Part shown: positions 1-12,163 of the stretch, piece by piece
How the letters are laid out: each line of letters starts with the position of its first letter
How positions within the stretch are numbered: the stretch's first letter is position 1
Assembly: GCA_000787465.1 (NCBI GenBank)
Contig: JSYX01000383.1
Coordinates: 1-33,659 of the forward strand
Reading direction: 5' to 3'
Source of the DNA: Thermomucor indicae-seudaticae
Taxonomy: Eukaryota; Mucoromycota; Mucoromycetes; Mucorales; Lichtheimiaceae
DNA length: 33,659 nucleotides
Made by a program: the position numbers and the translations under genes
Notes under the pieces: model-generated
Seen by the model: only the letters and a program-made list of their open reading frames with translations
The model's database searches: none
What the model was told of the DNA's origin: nothing

Positions 1-1760
1 CAGTCACTTCTCACAGAGACAGCATTGCTTCAATCCAACAATGCTTCAATTGATCAACACAATATCCACCCATACCGGCTCTAATGGACGTTCAAAACGT
101 GCATCAAATTTTGAACTCGGTAATTCAGCTCTCGGAAAGCCTGTGCCGCGCCCTGCAAGTCCATTGCTTACCACAGAGCCAGAAAGTCCGGTATAATCGT
201 ATTCACCATTGGTTCAGGGTCGTTAAAATATTGTATATCGCTGGTGGGGGGTGTTATCCGAAACGCGCTCAAAAGGTCGTCAAAGAGTTTCGCTCACAGT
301 GCGTCGCGACTTGTCGAAGTAGCATGGCTGGTTGAGCTGAATCGTCGTGTAGCGAGTGCAGAAGCGTTCCACGCACGAACGAAAACGTAGCATAAATACC
401 TTGCTAACTGTTTTGGCCAACGCTTGAAAGCAAAGAAGGCACACGCGCCGCGCTCGGTAACCACGATTTACCGTCAACTGAACCGTTCACTGTGGAGATT
501 AGGATCAGTCGTCAGAGAAACCTCCGCTTTAACGGAAAAAGAACTTTCTCATACGGTACCTTTCTATCTTTCTATCCGTGCTCTGTCACTGGTTGTCGAA
601 AAGAGGTCGGAGGGACGGAGAACAGACCGATGGAAATAGCGCACAGTTCAAGATCTGCATTCACCGTAAAGTAGTTTGGAGTGACATGACGCGTAAGCCG
701 TTCACAAATCCACAGCGACATAAACTGCTTCCAGCTTTTCTTGCTTTCAATGCAGCTCATTTTTCCACGGCGGTAGTAAAAACCACGAAAAGGCCAAGCG
801 TGCGATGCAAAGAAAGGAACAACGAAAACCACGAGTTCGGAATCTGCAAAAAATCTGTATAGAGATGCGCTGATCAGTGCTTAATAAGAACCGTGCAGGC
901 ATTTGTGGAGTCTTAGAATGCAGGTGAGGTATACCTGATGCGATGTCATGGCTAAGCATCAACCTTGACAAAGAAAAGCAATGAAAAAATAAGGTTTTCC
1001 GTCAGGCCTATCTTCAAGGAGCTTTGCATGGCCGCCCTGTGGTCCGGGAACACATATCTCCCGTAGTAATCTAGTTCAGCTTGACGTTCGCACTCCTGTC
1101 CCTGCGCCGTCCTTCTGTTTGCGACTGTGAGGACAACGTTAGGAAAAGCTACGGTTCACGGATTTATTTGTAACACAAGGGCAAGCCGCTTCGCGAACGC
1201 GTCATTTCAGCTTTCAAGCGGTTCTTTGACTTCCGCGAAGTACGACAGCACGTCACAGCATAGGTATCGACGTCTTAGGATCGGCGCGCTATTATCTACA
1301 CAGTCGTTTTCAATTTTAAAGCTAGCTGCAGTTCCTATCGCTTTAGCCATTACTGCAGAACGACGAAGATTCGTTGTTCCCGTGGATAACATTTCCTTGC
1401 ATGAAGCGAGCATTGACAATTACCGGCAGCCATTAGGAGTGCAAACTGTTGCGAAAAACTGAAGAAAGAGATGTCGTGCACGTATAATTCCCGTTTTCAA
1501 ATACTGTATGGATATGTGTAATTTGTTTTGAGGCAAGCGAAAACCACTTTTGTCATGAACGCAATTTACACAAGCCAATCTTCCATTCTTAACACGCAAA
1601 GTCGATCTGCACCTGAGCGCGAATCTGTTCATTTATCAGCGCCAAGGAAAATATGCTTGTCGCAAATTTCCAGGCAAATCCAATAGCTATCGACATTTTA
1701 AGCGGATACTATAGTGATGATCTCTGGCACTCGGAGACGACACCCTTGAGAACATCCTCT
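1..1760. other. stretch without a recognisable gene
   Basis: No open frame here resembles a known family and none continues convincingly across splice sites. Short frames on both strands (for example near 84-335, 578-862 and 1127-1462) have no domain-like pattern. One frame at about 90-205 (+) reads as low-complexity, Ser/Pro-rich protein ending at a GTATAA-like donor, so a fragment of a gene starting outside the window is possible. Seen: no repeats or RNA signatures. Inference: intergenic DNA or decayed coding sequence. Confidence 0.4.
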
Positions 1761-1830
1761 GTTGCACTTTCCAGAAATATACAATTTTTCTATTGATCCG
1801 CTTGTTCGTTGCAACACACTCAGACAGACA

Positions 1831-2232
1831 ATGGACAACACACTCAGTAATGCTGGCCTGACCATGCTACAATCACTTGTGCAACTGTATACATACTGTT
1901 ATAATGAACTTAATCTCCCATTGCCACCTCCCGATCGAGTATACGTCATTTCACGAACCGCCACTTCAGCATGGGATCATGTTCCTCCAGCCGTACGCCA
2001 ATACTACGGCAAGTTCATACAAGTACCGGGGCAGTCCAACGTTATATCTCTCTTGCTTTTGCTCTTTGTCCTCTACATATTTCTTAACCTCTTAATGGCC
2101 ACAGTCCGATCCTTTGTACGCGTCCTTTTCGAGTTCATTCCATTTTGCCTCATGGTCACCATTATCGCAATTTGCGCCATGCTCATTCAGCAATACTATT
2201 TTCCAGACTTGACGCGCCAACATGACATGTGA
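1831..2232 (+). CDS. Apq12-like nuclear envelope/ER membrane protein, copy A
   Basis: Single-exon frame of 133 aa. I chose the ATG at 1831 because the near-identical paralogue at 22832-23245 starts at the same residue; an upstream in-frame ATG at 1762 is not conserved. The N-terminal half is soluble and carries LNLPLPPPDRVY. The C-terminal half has two closely spaced hydrophobic stretches (about residues 72-92 and 100-122) joined by a basic turn, LLMATVRSFVRV. Size and layout fit the fungal Apq12 family (about 138 aa in yeast), two-pass proteins of the nuclear envelope and ER that affect membrane fluidity and nuclear pore assembly. The family assignment rests on architecture and remembered consensus. 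The gene converges with UBP8, with 17 bp between the two stop codons, so the transcripts probably overlap antisense. Confidence 0.62.
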   Translation: MDNTLSNAGLTMLQSLVQLYTYCYNELNLPLPPPDRVYVISRTATSAWDHVPPAVRQYYGKFIQVPGQSNVISLLLLLFVLYIFLNLLMATVRSFVRVLFEFIPFCLMVTIIAICAMLIQQYYFPDLTRQHDM

Positions 2233-2249
2233 GCAAGTTTATTGTTAAA

Positions 2250-4650
2250 TTACCCAAACAGCTCGTCCTCAAGGGAGCTAGCGTATTCTAGCGTCTTCCG
2301 GATGTAAAAGCACATGTATCTATTCCCCCCCACAGAAGAAAAGTTTTGGTTAATGTAGGTGTATACGGTAAATAAAGAGAAGAGCTTACGCCTTGCTATC
2401 AAGAACATCCTTTTGAAACGTGGTTGTCACATTATGATCTTCAAACTTGAACCACTGTTTATCCGTGCTGCAATCAGCAGACTGGCAATACTTTAAACTT
2501 TCCTTTTTTTTTACCTCGCCTCTATGCTTGGAGTACATTGTATAGTGACCAGTGTCCATGCGTCCTTGGTGATTAATGACCGCAAATAACGTATATAAAT
2601 TGGAACTGTCACTAATTCATGTGTCAATGTCGGACCCTATGAAAAATTTTTGTCCTTTTGTCTGTACCCCTTTAATTTTTCTTTTCCTTGGGTCGTGTAA
2701 GGAGTCATGTCAAGCTCTACGGGGAACTTTATCTTGGTTTCTATTTTATTTGCTGAATCAAAACGCTAAAGAGAGGATCAGTTTTGTAACGCCTTTTTTG
2801 GATTTAACATATATTTCAAACCTTAAGTTGAAAACTGAGCACGGAAGGGAGACGCTTTATGGAAAGCTGCTTGGTTGCCTCCTATTTAATAATAGTTTAG
2901 CCTGATGCATGACATACATAGTTTCAAGTGATAATTTGCCTGAAATGTATTTCCACACTTGCTACAACTGTATTCTTTAGGTCCTAATTTCTCTGGTTGG
3001 GTATACCTGCCGTCAAAAACTGTTAGATGTACACAAAAGGAAAATAGACAAGACATGAAATCAAATGTTACCTGTCGAGACAGTCTACCAAGGTGTTAGC
3101 TTGTTTCGACCGCCGCGCAGTGGGGCTTTGACCGGATATAGAACTCGTCGTCGTCTTTTTCTTCTTTTCTGCTGGCCGTAAACCAAGGCTAATGTCAAGC
3201 ATGGGGTCAAAAGTGGTCGTGACGTTCCCGCAGCGCAAACAAGTAACGTTGGACTGTAGTACTCCCGCAAAGGTTTTGTGTACAATGCATTCACAGTTAA
3301 CCATCGAATGGCCTTGTCCTCGATGTCAGCTTATTTCTATTGTGCAAAACAAGATAGAGAAAAGAATTTACCTTCACAGCCTGCGTGAATGCTATTCAAG
3401 GCACTGATGAAGAACTCGTGGGCGTCTTGTTGTGCGTATCCCGCCAACTCCTTTAGACTCATCCACATGGACTGAAGAAAACTACACGGTCCATAGGGCT
3501 CCTTTTTACCCGAGTAGATCTAGACATATATAAACTGAGTGTGTATGACTGTGAAAGAGTTGCTTCAACTTACCTGCGCAAACAGGTTATCCATTTCACA
3601 GCAAAGACAAAACTTTCTCTGACAGCGTGAAGGATTGTGTCGATCACTGAGAAAGTACGCCTTCAAGAGCGGGTTATGTATAAAGCTCTGGAGTATCACA
3701 TTCATAAAACAAGTGTTGCCCATGTTGCAAAGTCCTCGAATTCCCTGACATGATGCCACTCTGGAACCTCTCGTGATAATGCTCATTTCGTCGTTACTCG
3801 GTACCCAACTGCCAACAGCCGTCCTTGGTCTTTTCCGCTTGGATTCTTGACATGTGTACATAAGCACTCTTGTACAGAATCCTTGAGTTACAGTATAAAG
3901 ACAAACTTACTCTTTTCGCATCGCAGTATTTCTTCGATCACAATTCGATCGTGCAATTCTGAATCATATACGTAATCTCCACACTCTCTACAGTACAACG
4001 TTCTACGCGCGAAATCCATGGCTAATCCGTTCGTTATAGTCCTTGTTGTCTCTTGATCCATTCCGCGAACGGCTTACCAAAATTATGTTGCTTTTCTTTC
4101 ATATGGTCTCTTATGTGTCCTTTGTGCCAGCATCCCATATATACGCAATGCAAGCAAGCATGAAGTCGTGATAACGGATCACTGCACGTCGAACATTCTG
4201 GTAAACAGAGCTAAAATCCGTCGTCGTACGTTATACGTATTTCCTATAGATTAGACGCACATGTGCTTATTCTACCTGCTTTCGCTTCTTGGTAGGGCTT
4301 TCCTGCAACTCTTTTCGACTCCTTTGCCACTGCAGTGAATATCGCACCAGGGAACGGTAGCTAGCAAACAGATCGTCGTCCAGCAGGAAGTCGTCCTCAT
4401 CCAATTGTCGTCGCCGTTGTCTCTTATATTTGGCCAGGTGTGCACATCCCGCCGTTGCGACCAGGCCTTGCTGGTCATTATGATAGAAGTCGGGAGGATT
4501 GTCAGGAGAAAGGAGAATGTCGTACACCGTCTTGCTCCGATCCACAGATGGAAACGCATCGGTAAAGCTCGGTGACGACGGTGATGAAAGAGGTGACATT
4601 GGCGAATCGGCTAGTCCAAGCGGCTGATGACGTGGTGAAAAACTCGACAT
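2250..4650 (-). CDS. UBP8: ubiquitin-specific protease of the SAGA DUB module (Ubp8/USP22 family)
   Basis: Removes ubiquitin from histone H2B as part of the SAGA coactivator. Eleven exons, read on the minus strand: 4650-4276, 4210-4078, 4021-3911, 3845-3574, 3519-3372, 3318-3072, 3006-2940, 2881-2822, 2765-2668, 2605-2390, 2319-2250. They join in frame to 598 codons including no internal stop, longer than yeast Ubp8 (471 aa). A zf-UBP domain comes first (GCAHLAKYK, then LHACLHC...GCWHKGHIRDHMK and YCRECGDYVYD). The USP fold follows, with the Cys box GLCNMGNTCFMNVILQSF, LAGYAQQDAHEF, a CxxC pair (CLRC, CSKC), SFQLKRFD, and the His box VINHQGRMDTGHYT, then WFKFED. The ATG at 4650 is the first one giving an uninterrupted exon 1; a further upstream start is possible. 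One intron (2882-2939) has a GC donor. An acidic/basic insert separates the first zinc ligands from the rest, and a Lys-rich insert follows the His box. Confidence 0.93.
2882..2939 (-). other. UBP8: GC-AG intron of UBP8
   Basis: The exon ending in KCGNTFQ is followed by CAG|GCAAAT rather than GT. The next exon begins after AATAG with GAGGCAACC, giving EATKQLSIK in the frame expected for the Ubp8/USP22 family. No GT donor near 2940 keeps that frame. The 58-nt length matches the gene's other introns. Confidence 0.75.
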
Positions 4651-4831
4651 TGCTGAACGGGATGTAGGTAAAAGAGAAAACGTAACATAGCTTAACTCTG
4701 ACCTTCCTTTTTGGCAACACTGACAACCAATTGACCTCCGCCCTGGATTCGAACAACAAACTACCGTAGATATGGAATACATAACAGCATTTTGTTTTCT
4801 TAATTAAAGTAGCAAGTTATTTACAAATATA

Positions 4832-7800
4832 TTAGGAATGTACGCTCATAAGCTCTTCGACAACTTTACATAGGTCTTCAACTGTAGAATCTAGCCTTCG
4901 ACCGCCGTTTTGACCATCCACTACGAATTGCATTTGCTGTGGCGTTAGATCCAAGAAGCTTTCAATAAGGTCACCGTCTATAAAGTTCATGGCCTTTTCT
5001 TGGTAGTCGTCAACAGTAACGTCACGCCATCTTTTTTGCCAACACATGTATGAGCTGCTATCTCTAACTTTCACAAGATCTCCCACTTACGCTGTATGGT
5101 CCAAATCTCCGATGCTAGGCAGTATCTTGCTCATATTATTCTGCATCTGCCATAAAAGTTTGAACAAGTCGTCAGAAAGATCTGCAATTACACCTATCCC
5201 TCCGCTTGTGGTACAGAATATGAGGGATGGGACAACCGATCGGTTATCGGCATCAGGAGCGTTCGTTCCCAGGTAACCTATCATGGACGCTCCAGTCTGA
5301 GCATGATGACTTTCCCTTAGGCAACCAGTAAAACAGAAGTTTTCACAAACCAAATCGGAATCGCGGGATGCGCTCGCCGTAATGCCATTGACTTACAATA
5401 TCCAGATAAGCTTCCCCGGTGTCCTTATCCAACTGACGCTCAAACACATATATATGGCAGCCTTCATCTGCTGCAATATACAGATCTTGGCTCAAAGCTT
5501 CTACCGCCGTAATACCCTTCATCTCGTCACAGCGTCCATAGTGTTCCAGTTGTCCTGTCGTAGAGTCGTATCGAAAAGCGCTAACGGCCTGTAACATGTC
5601 ACCTGCTATAATAATGTCATTGTATGTCGCAAGAGAAGTGCAAAGTGACGGTAATTTCACCGAGCATACGACAGCCAATTGTCCCTTTCCGCTCACAGTG
5701 ACATCCCACCGGTATACAAAAATCTACATACCGCCAACGTCAATATTAAGTCTTCCCTTTCTGTTCTCCAATCAAGCATACCGTTCCGGATATGGCAGCT
5801 ACCAATTTGCCCTGAAATGGTCGGAGACATTCAACAATGCCTTTAGTGTTCAGTTGACTGATGCGCGTGATCTTCCTGTCGGGTGATATCCGGAGTACAA
5901 GTAATCGACCAAAGGAATTCTTCTCAAACGCATCGCTGATGACACCAGTGCCCAGCACATAGTACTCGTTGCTATCATTTTCGAATACGGCTGTCGTTAT
6001 TGCCATGGGTTTCTCGTAAAACTTTTGGTATACTCGATCAATGACTAAGCCGATTAATGAGCCAAGGGAACAAAATACCTGGATAACATCGTGCTGCCAC
6101 ATACCCTTCAGGTTCTGTTCATCTAATAGTTCAAGGCCACCTGTTGTGACATTCGGTCCTTCGTAAGGACTTGCGCACCACCTCGTGGTTAGAACACCAA
6201 AAGTTTTGGAGGTTTCATGGTAAACAATCCGCCGGGGAGTGTCAGCAGTAGGTATTTTCGAGATATGCAGCTTTTGAATTTCCTCCATCTGTCCTATGAC
6301 AAGCGCGTCTTTAGTTGCCAGTGCTACAGCATCCGGAAATGCTGGACTATTGAAAGATGTCACGCAGCGTACATCCTGTTGTGCGTATTTCCTGTCAACA
6401 AAGGTACCCAACAACATAAATTTCATTGGACACTTTACCTTTAGGTTGACGTTCGAATAGATGAGCTTTTGATTGCGACTGTGTATGACACTCGGTTTAT
6501 CTGACGCAGCAAATACATGCATGGTGCCGTTCGATGTGAATGAGCCTAGAGATATTGGCATTTTGCCCACGAAAGAGCGTTTTTTGTCCCATAGCTTTCC
6601 GCGGTGATTGTCAAGTTTGAAGTTGTAAAACTGGCCATCACCTAGAGCGATATTAGGGTATGAATGCCACGCGATTTCTATGGAAACACACCCAAAGCAA
6701 CCAAGAGATAGCAAATCCCTTCAAACTTGGCCATCAGAATCGATCTCGGCATAGCGGTGCCTGTCAGTGGCTCTTCTGCAACCATTTCCAACGAAGGCAT
6801 CGATAAAAGTTTGACACCGACTTGTTGCCAGAGTCCAACGGCAGCCACAGATGATTCGAGCGCAGCAGACGGATCCACCGGCGTAATATCAATACAAGAT
6901 ACTTCATGCTCCAATTGAGTTTCTCTGTACATAAAATGGGTCTGTCAGAAGGACAAATCAGAATGAAGCAAAATATTACTACACTAGTGTGGAACACCTC
7001 ACCCCATCTTCAATATCCGACTGCCTTGGATAGACAATGCCACTAGCCGCCCATAGCCGTTCGAGACGACGCACTGAGTAGCATTGATACTGGCTACTGT
7101 GATCTGCGATGGTCCTTCAGGAAACCATTCATCCAAGAGTCTGCCGTCGCTGCCGCAGCTCATTAACCGAACGCTGCTGTCGGTTACTTGCAATATACAG
7201 TCGCCAAATACGTTGGCCACCGCAAGGGTCCTCTTGTCAAGCGCAAGCCCCGAGTAGCGTGCCAACGGTCGCATCACAACTTCATCCAGGAACAGAAGAC
7301 TCGTTTGGTTGATAAACGACAGTACGATAATGTTATCGCAGCTGCATACGAAGCTGGTTTGTATATCAAAACTTTATGATATCCCATTACAAGATAGCTA
7401 CACTTACGTCGAAAAGAACCCTGGTCTCAGTGTCCATACACCTTTTACACCAGAAACTTCAATGGTTGCCACTTCGTTCAAACCGACACCGTTCCGGATT
7501 ACACGCAGCGAACTATCATTACCCATTCCTGAGCAGGTAATTAACTGACCTTGACCCTAGAAAGCGGTCAATGCTTCCTTACCCAGAAAGAAACTCTTGA
7601 ACCTGCATTTACCTGTTTGTCCAGATCCGCCAACCAAAAGTCAGTGATGGGTCCCAGACTTGGAAACTCATCGATGACTTCCAGAATATCTCCCGATGCA
7701 ACTCTAGCTGGATCACGCACATGGACAAGCTGAGAATCACCCGTCGTAGATCCAACAAAGACGATGTTATTATCCAGATACGCTAAACAAGCTGGTGCAG

Positions 7801-9116
7801 ACACCTAATGCAAGGGATGAGGTAAGGTTTCTCTTTCGCGGAATCCTTCGAAGCCAGGGACCTACCACTCCCAGTTGAATCAGGTTTAAGCTCTGTACTG
7901 TTTCTGCCGATGTCGTTAAAGTCAATAGGTATAGATGGCCCTGAGGCTGATCACCCAACAAGATCCGTGTGCCTTGGTCATTCATAAAACTGTAGCTGTG
8001 GGTGGCGCGAAACATAAGCCATGTTCTTCTTCCTCGCCTCATCTATTGTAAGACAATCTTACCAGGTAATAGAACAGCTCTTGATCCCGATGGCTTTCGC
8101 TTCGCGATCCTGTTTAAGATACCGTATCGTTGTCTCTGTAATGACGAGTACTCCGGCAAGCGGAGGCGGCATAGCAATGAGAAAAGTGTCTTTCTTATCG
8201 GACCCCAGTTCTTCAATCAGTTTTGCTCCAGGGACGAATTTGTTTCTATCTTCATTGTACGTGAAGATCTGCAAATGTCGTCGTTTGTCCTTGTCATCGT
8301 ACAATAAGGCCAACGATGGTTCTTCTGTGCCTTGTAAAAACACCATGTTGACTAGCTTGTTACAATCCATGCTGAGAATATATGTACATATCGACCTATA
8401 AGAGACTGTAACTGACAGTTTCTATCTTTTTCACTTTGCACTTACTCCAAGATAATGAGATTATATTCTGTTGGTTGCTGTGCTCGGCGTCTTGTGTCTT
8501 TGAGTTTCAGTGAATTTCGCCGCCGTAGCGCACGTTGATTAAACGAGTCAGCTGTCAGTATAGCTACCGTGGCATCATTGAGAGCCACCGCAAAGTATTG
8601 AAAGGACGGATCAAAAAAGCCAAACACGTTCCTTGGTGCACGGACTACCGGCCCAACTGTTCCACTTGCTTCGGTCACGATCTGCTCGGCTGTTTCCGAG
8701 TAAGTCAAAATACAGTATTTTAAGCTCTTCGTCAGGAGAAATAACGACGCCTTTTCGCGATCCTACAGAATTGGGTGGGATCAAGATCAAGTTTAAGTTT
8801 TTTTTCTCGTTTCTGTCTCTGTCTTTCTTTTGCTCACTTTGGGTTGATAGATATGCATGGTTTGAATCTTGCCGTTGATGTTGAATTCGAGTTTGGGTCG
8901 TAATCCATCGGGTGTTAATGTGTAGATCTCGATGCGCGTTCCTTTACTGATGCCGAGACAGTGTTAAAATCAAAAGGGTTTTGCTCGTGTCATGGGGGAT
9001 GGGTCGTCATACCCGAGCAATAAATTCACCTCAAAGGGCGAAATGAAAGCTGCCTTGAGAGCAAACTGGGTCGCCGTAGGTTTCTGTGCCGTCACGACAT
9101 ACTTATACAGCGTCAT
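4832..9116 (-). CDS. DDB1: DNA damage-binding protein 1 (DDB1), CUL4 adaptor
   Basis: Three-beta-propeller adaptor that links substrate receptors to the CUL4-RBX1 ubiquitin ligase and acts in nucleotide excision repair. Fourteen exons run from 9116 to 4832: 9116-9013, 8946-8838, 8762-8446, 8371-8063, 7995-7866, 7804-7613, 7556-7408, 7341-7003, 6924-6692, 6641-6439, 6375-6105, 6032-5782, 5723-5091, 5030-4832. They give about 1,140 aa, the family length (human 1,140). Diagnostic stretches are the N-terminus YKYVVTAQKPTA, NNIVFVGSTTGDSQLV, GPITDFWLADLDKQGQGQLI, LEHEVSCIDITP, MPRSILMAKFEG, EEIQKLHI, and the C-terminus AMNFIDGDLIESFLDL...VEDLCKVVEEL. The frame changes by one base around 5345-5356, between GERIPRFRFG and TGASMIGYLG. 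This could be a tiny intron of 31 or 37 nt or a one-base insertion in a T run. DDB1 starts 158 bp from the 5' end of the aminotransferase relic on the other strand. Confidence 0.94.
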
Positions 9117-9255
9117 TGCGCGTAAGGCAAGACCAAAAGGAAAACGGGGATACTGCTTAAAATTTAATTCCCCACTCCGGAAAATGAGGCGCACAGGCAA
9201 ATGCTTTGTGCAGCAAATGACACACACAACCTCCGAAGTTAGAGAATAAGAATAA

Positions 9256-10275
9256 TTAGCCTCCGTTTTTTGGTTATTGAGCAAACAGCAGCTCGACAAT
9301 ACCTTGTTCAATGATGCCAACGAGTTTATTCTTTCGTATCCTAAGGGAGCCTACACAGGGGGTGCGCACGCTCGGCAAACAGTCGGTTGTGGAATGGCAA
9401 TCGCACATGGCGCGCCCGAGTCAGTCACTATCGCTCTTAAAGTTCAGTGGCCTTCTGGATGGCAGGGAACCGGCCGCGGGGAGCGAACAAGTGCAATGTT
9501 TTCGGTACCGGCAGCAACTCGAGTCGCGTGTTCTGCCGCTTACCCGGACATCAGTTTTGGGAACAAGACGGTGCGAAAGATCAAGAAGAAGCCAAGATGT
9601 CGGCGGTGATTACGTCGGCAGAGAAAAAGCAGCCGTATTTGGCGGCTAACTCCATACAACTGGCCACAACTGCACAGTCGAGGTGTAAAGTTTCGGTGGA
9701 GAACAAGGCAAGATAAACGCCAATTGTTAAAGACTCTTAATGGATGAGGTAAGAAAAAGAAATCATATATGTATAAGAGAAAGGTAGAGAGGTGTATAAA
9801 CAAAGGAGGCCAACAGGCATAGAGATCGAGCTGGTCTAGCACAAGTCAAAGCTGCACTGGATACTAATGAAGTGGTCCTCACCGATGATCAAGTCGACTG
9901 TACCAAGGCATGGTATCCAACATTTTTGCGGTCAAGATACGATCCAACGATGGCAAGCCAATCCTGATGTGTGCTCCGCTGGGACACTTCGTGTTGGGCA
10001 TAGTCATGAAGGTTGTCATGAGTGTTTGTGAGAATCATGATATATTCGTCGAATGAGTCTTTCCGCAGATTCTGGATGCTCGTGCGGGCAAATGGGAAGG
10101 GTGCTTCTTGACAAGTAAGTCGGATTATTACAGGCATGCACGGTCATAAGAGTGTTGACATCTAAAAAACAATCAAAAGGCACCTGGCGGCTTTTGTTGC
10201 CCATCAAGATAGTCTGTTTGAACGACATTCCAGTTCAGAAACCATTGAGCTTTTTGAAGATCAAGTTGAACAAAA
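9256..10275 (+). pseudogene. broken class-IV PLP aminotransferase (BCAT/D-amino-acid transaminase-like)
   Basis: Clear fragments of a fold-type IV aminotransferase lie in order but in shifting frames. The first is LFNDANEFILSYPKGAYTG (to 9357), then in another frame VRTLGKQSVVEWQSHMAR. Later come EQDGAKDQEEAKMSAVITS, VKFRWRTRQ (about 9685) and TNEVVLTDDQ (about 9875). Next are GMVSNIFAVKI and CAPLGHFVLGIVMKVV (9920-10010), then DARAGKWEGCFLTS up to a donor at about 10112, and TWRLLLPIKIV after an intron. Breaks seen: a five-G run at 9358-9362 where four would keep frame, a shift between DDQ and GMVSN, a shift near 9745, and an in-frame TGA at 10054-10056 (probably a former Trp codon). No single spliced frame repairs these, so I call it dead. 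Family naming rests on motif order; the substrate cannot be inferred. Confidence 0.78.
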
Positions 10276-10893
10276 AAATTGGTCAGAAAGCATATCCCAT
10301 TTTATTATGATAACCCGTTTTCTCGAGTGGAAATGAATCCTACTAGGAAGAACACAATATGGTGGTCCCTTGTCTTGCAGAAGTATCCAAGAGGCTGTAT
10401 TACGAATTGTAATATAGAGAGATTTCAGTACTACTCCTCAAAGCCGGATTCTGTGTATTTCCCTGACCATGCCAGTAGCGCAAAACGTCTACTTCGAGTA
10501 CAGGTAGCTTCAGTGTGCACTGTTACCCTTCCGCGAGTTTTTTTCTGTAATAGACAGAAATGGTGGTTGGATGTGCATGTATCATTATTATATACCGCAT
10601 TCAATGTTACTTTAGACATTTGAAAGATAAATGAAGCATCGAATAATCACCATGTCATATTGCAGAATGGTTGATGTTTAAGCGACGCTCGTGCTGGCAG
10701 GAAAGGGAAAAAGAAGACAGTATTGCAAACTAGAGAATATGGTCCTCACAAAGATCGGCCAGACAGACAGTGAATCCGTTAGGACGGGAGAAAAGTCTAC
10801 CAGTAAGACCAATGGCTTCCGCTCATTTACAACATATTCTTCACGCCAAGCACTACGCCACACTTGAACCTTTGTACAGTTACTGACAGTAAC

Positions 10894-11241
10894 ATGTCAA
10901 AGAACGAATACAACATGGAAAGCATTAAAGTCAAGCAGAGATATGTGGACTTGAAATGGATGCGCGTGGTGGGAATCAAAACGTTAAAGTCAATTCCGGG
11001 TAAGAAATCATTGAACAGAGCAGTATTCTTCTGTTAACCTCGTGGGATATGGCGCCCATGACATGGATTAGCTTTAGCTATATCTATCGAGAATAGGTTG
11101 AATAGACACACCACTATCAGCGTTCAAGAAGCGGAGCACAGAGAACGCGATGAGAGACGGAGAGCTGAACGAGATCTTGTATACGAGAAACCAGCAACAG
11201 CATTTGAGTTATCACCAGCATTGCGCGTAGACGCGCTGTAA
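10894..11241 (+). CDS. possible small two-exon gene or gene tail
   Basis: Not recognised. Exon 10894-10999 begins MSKNEYNMESIKVKQRYVDL and ends at a strong GTAAGA donor. An acceptor CAAG at 11125-11128 leads to 11129-11241, a charged stretch (EAEHRERDERRRAERDL) followed by ELSPALRVDAL and a stop. The parts join in frame to 72 aa. The amino-acid make-up looks like real protein, but the piece may be the tail of a larger decayed gene, with the ATG internal. The DNA from 10276 to 10893 and from 11242 to 11976 shows nothing convincing. Confidence 0.3.
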
Positions 11242-11445
11242 CCAGTATCAATCCACCTACAGCATTCGTTTGCGCTTCAATGCTAGACCTTGCCTGCGAC
11301 ATCCAGATTCGAATGGGCGATTAGTCAAAAACGCATTGAACCCAAGGCTTTATTTGTGGCTTCTATATACAGACTGTAGTATATGTGCTTGAAGATGATA
11401 CATGTACAATAAACCATTATACATGCACAGATGTGAAGATGGACC

Positions 11446-11460
11446 ATATATATATATATA
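11446..11460. repeat. short (AT)n tract
   Basis: Fifteen bases of alternating A and T inside AT-rich intergenic DNA. No associated gene. Confidence 0.8.
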
Positions 11461-12163
11461 AAAATCATTATGTATATACAGATGCGTACGAAGATGCGAT
11501 ATAGATGGATAACATGCAAAGATCTGATACAAAGAAATGTTTACGGGTTAAAGGAACTTGTTGATGTGGCGAACGCTTGATTTTTGCATGTGACTTTTGT
11601 AATTGTAGATGGAGATTGAGAGATAGTGCCAGGTTGAAGTAATGCAGCAGAGAAGATCAAAGATAAGCCTTGGGTGGACCGAAATGGCTATATACCGTTG
11701 ACGGAACGACATGGAAGGCAAACGGAAGACGAACGGAGGGCTGGAAGAAGTATTGGAGGAACCAAAGACTGACTGATGACAGACCTTGTACGTAATAGAG
11801 ACCAGGTAGACCAGATGAATGTCGGAAAGAAGACACGCGCAGCGGCACCACGCCAGCAAAGGTATTCTATGAAAAGGGTGATAGACAAGGACCAGAGGAT
11901 CAGAGGAAGCATGGGAACCAGACACCAGTCAGCGAATCGTTGACCAGTAACGTGGAGACCACAAGGATATGATTGATTGATTGATGTTAATGTAGGTGAC
12001 GACGAAACGAAGGAAGGCACAAAGAGAGAGAGATTGACGTTGGCGTCAGATGATCACTTCAAGACCAGACCCATCCATAAAGTCAGCGGTTCGCCTTCAG
12101 ATATCCGTCTAGGCACAACCACCGTGACAAGACCAAGCCCACATTATACTGTTTCAAATTCAG

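Noticed and set aside
84..1462. Possible transposon remains at the left edge
   Set aside because: No transposase motif, terminal repeat or target duplication could be seen.
2576..2905. Plus-strand open frame of 109 aa downstream of the first Apq12-like gene
   Set aside because: It is antisense to UBP8 exons 8-10 and has no family features; the minus strand carries conserved USP motifs.
4730..4765. TTCGAATCC-like box upstream of UBP8, suggesting a tRNA T-loop
   Set aside because: The flanking bases do not form the T-arm stem and no acceptor or anticodon arm could be folded.
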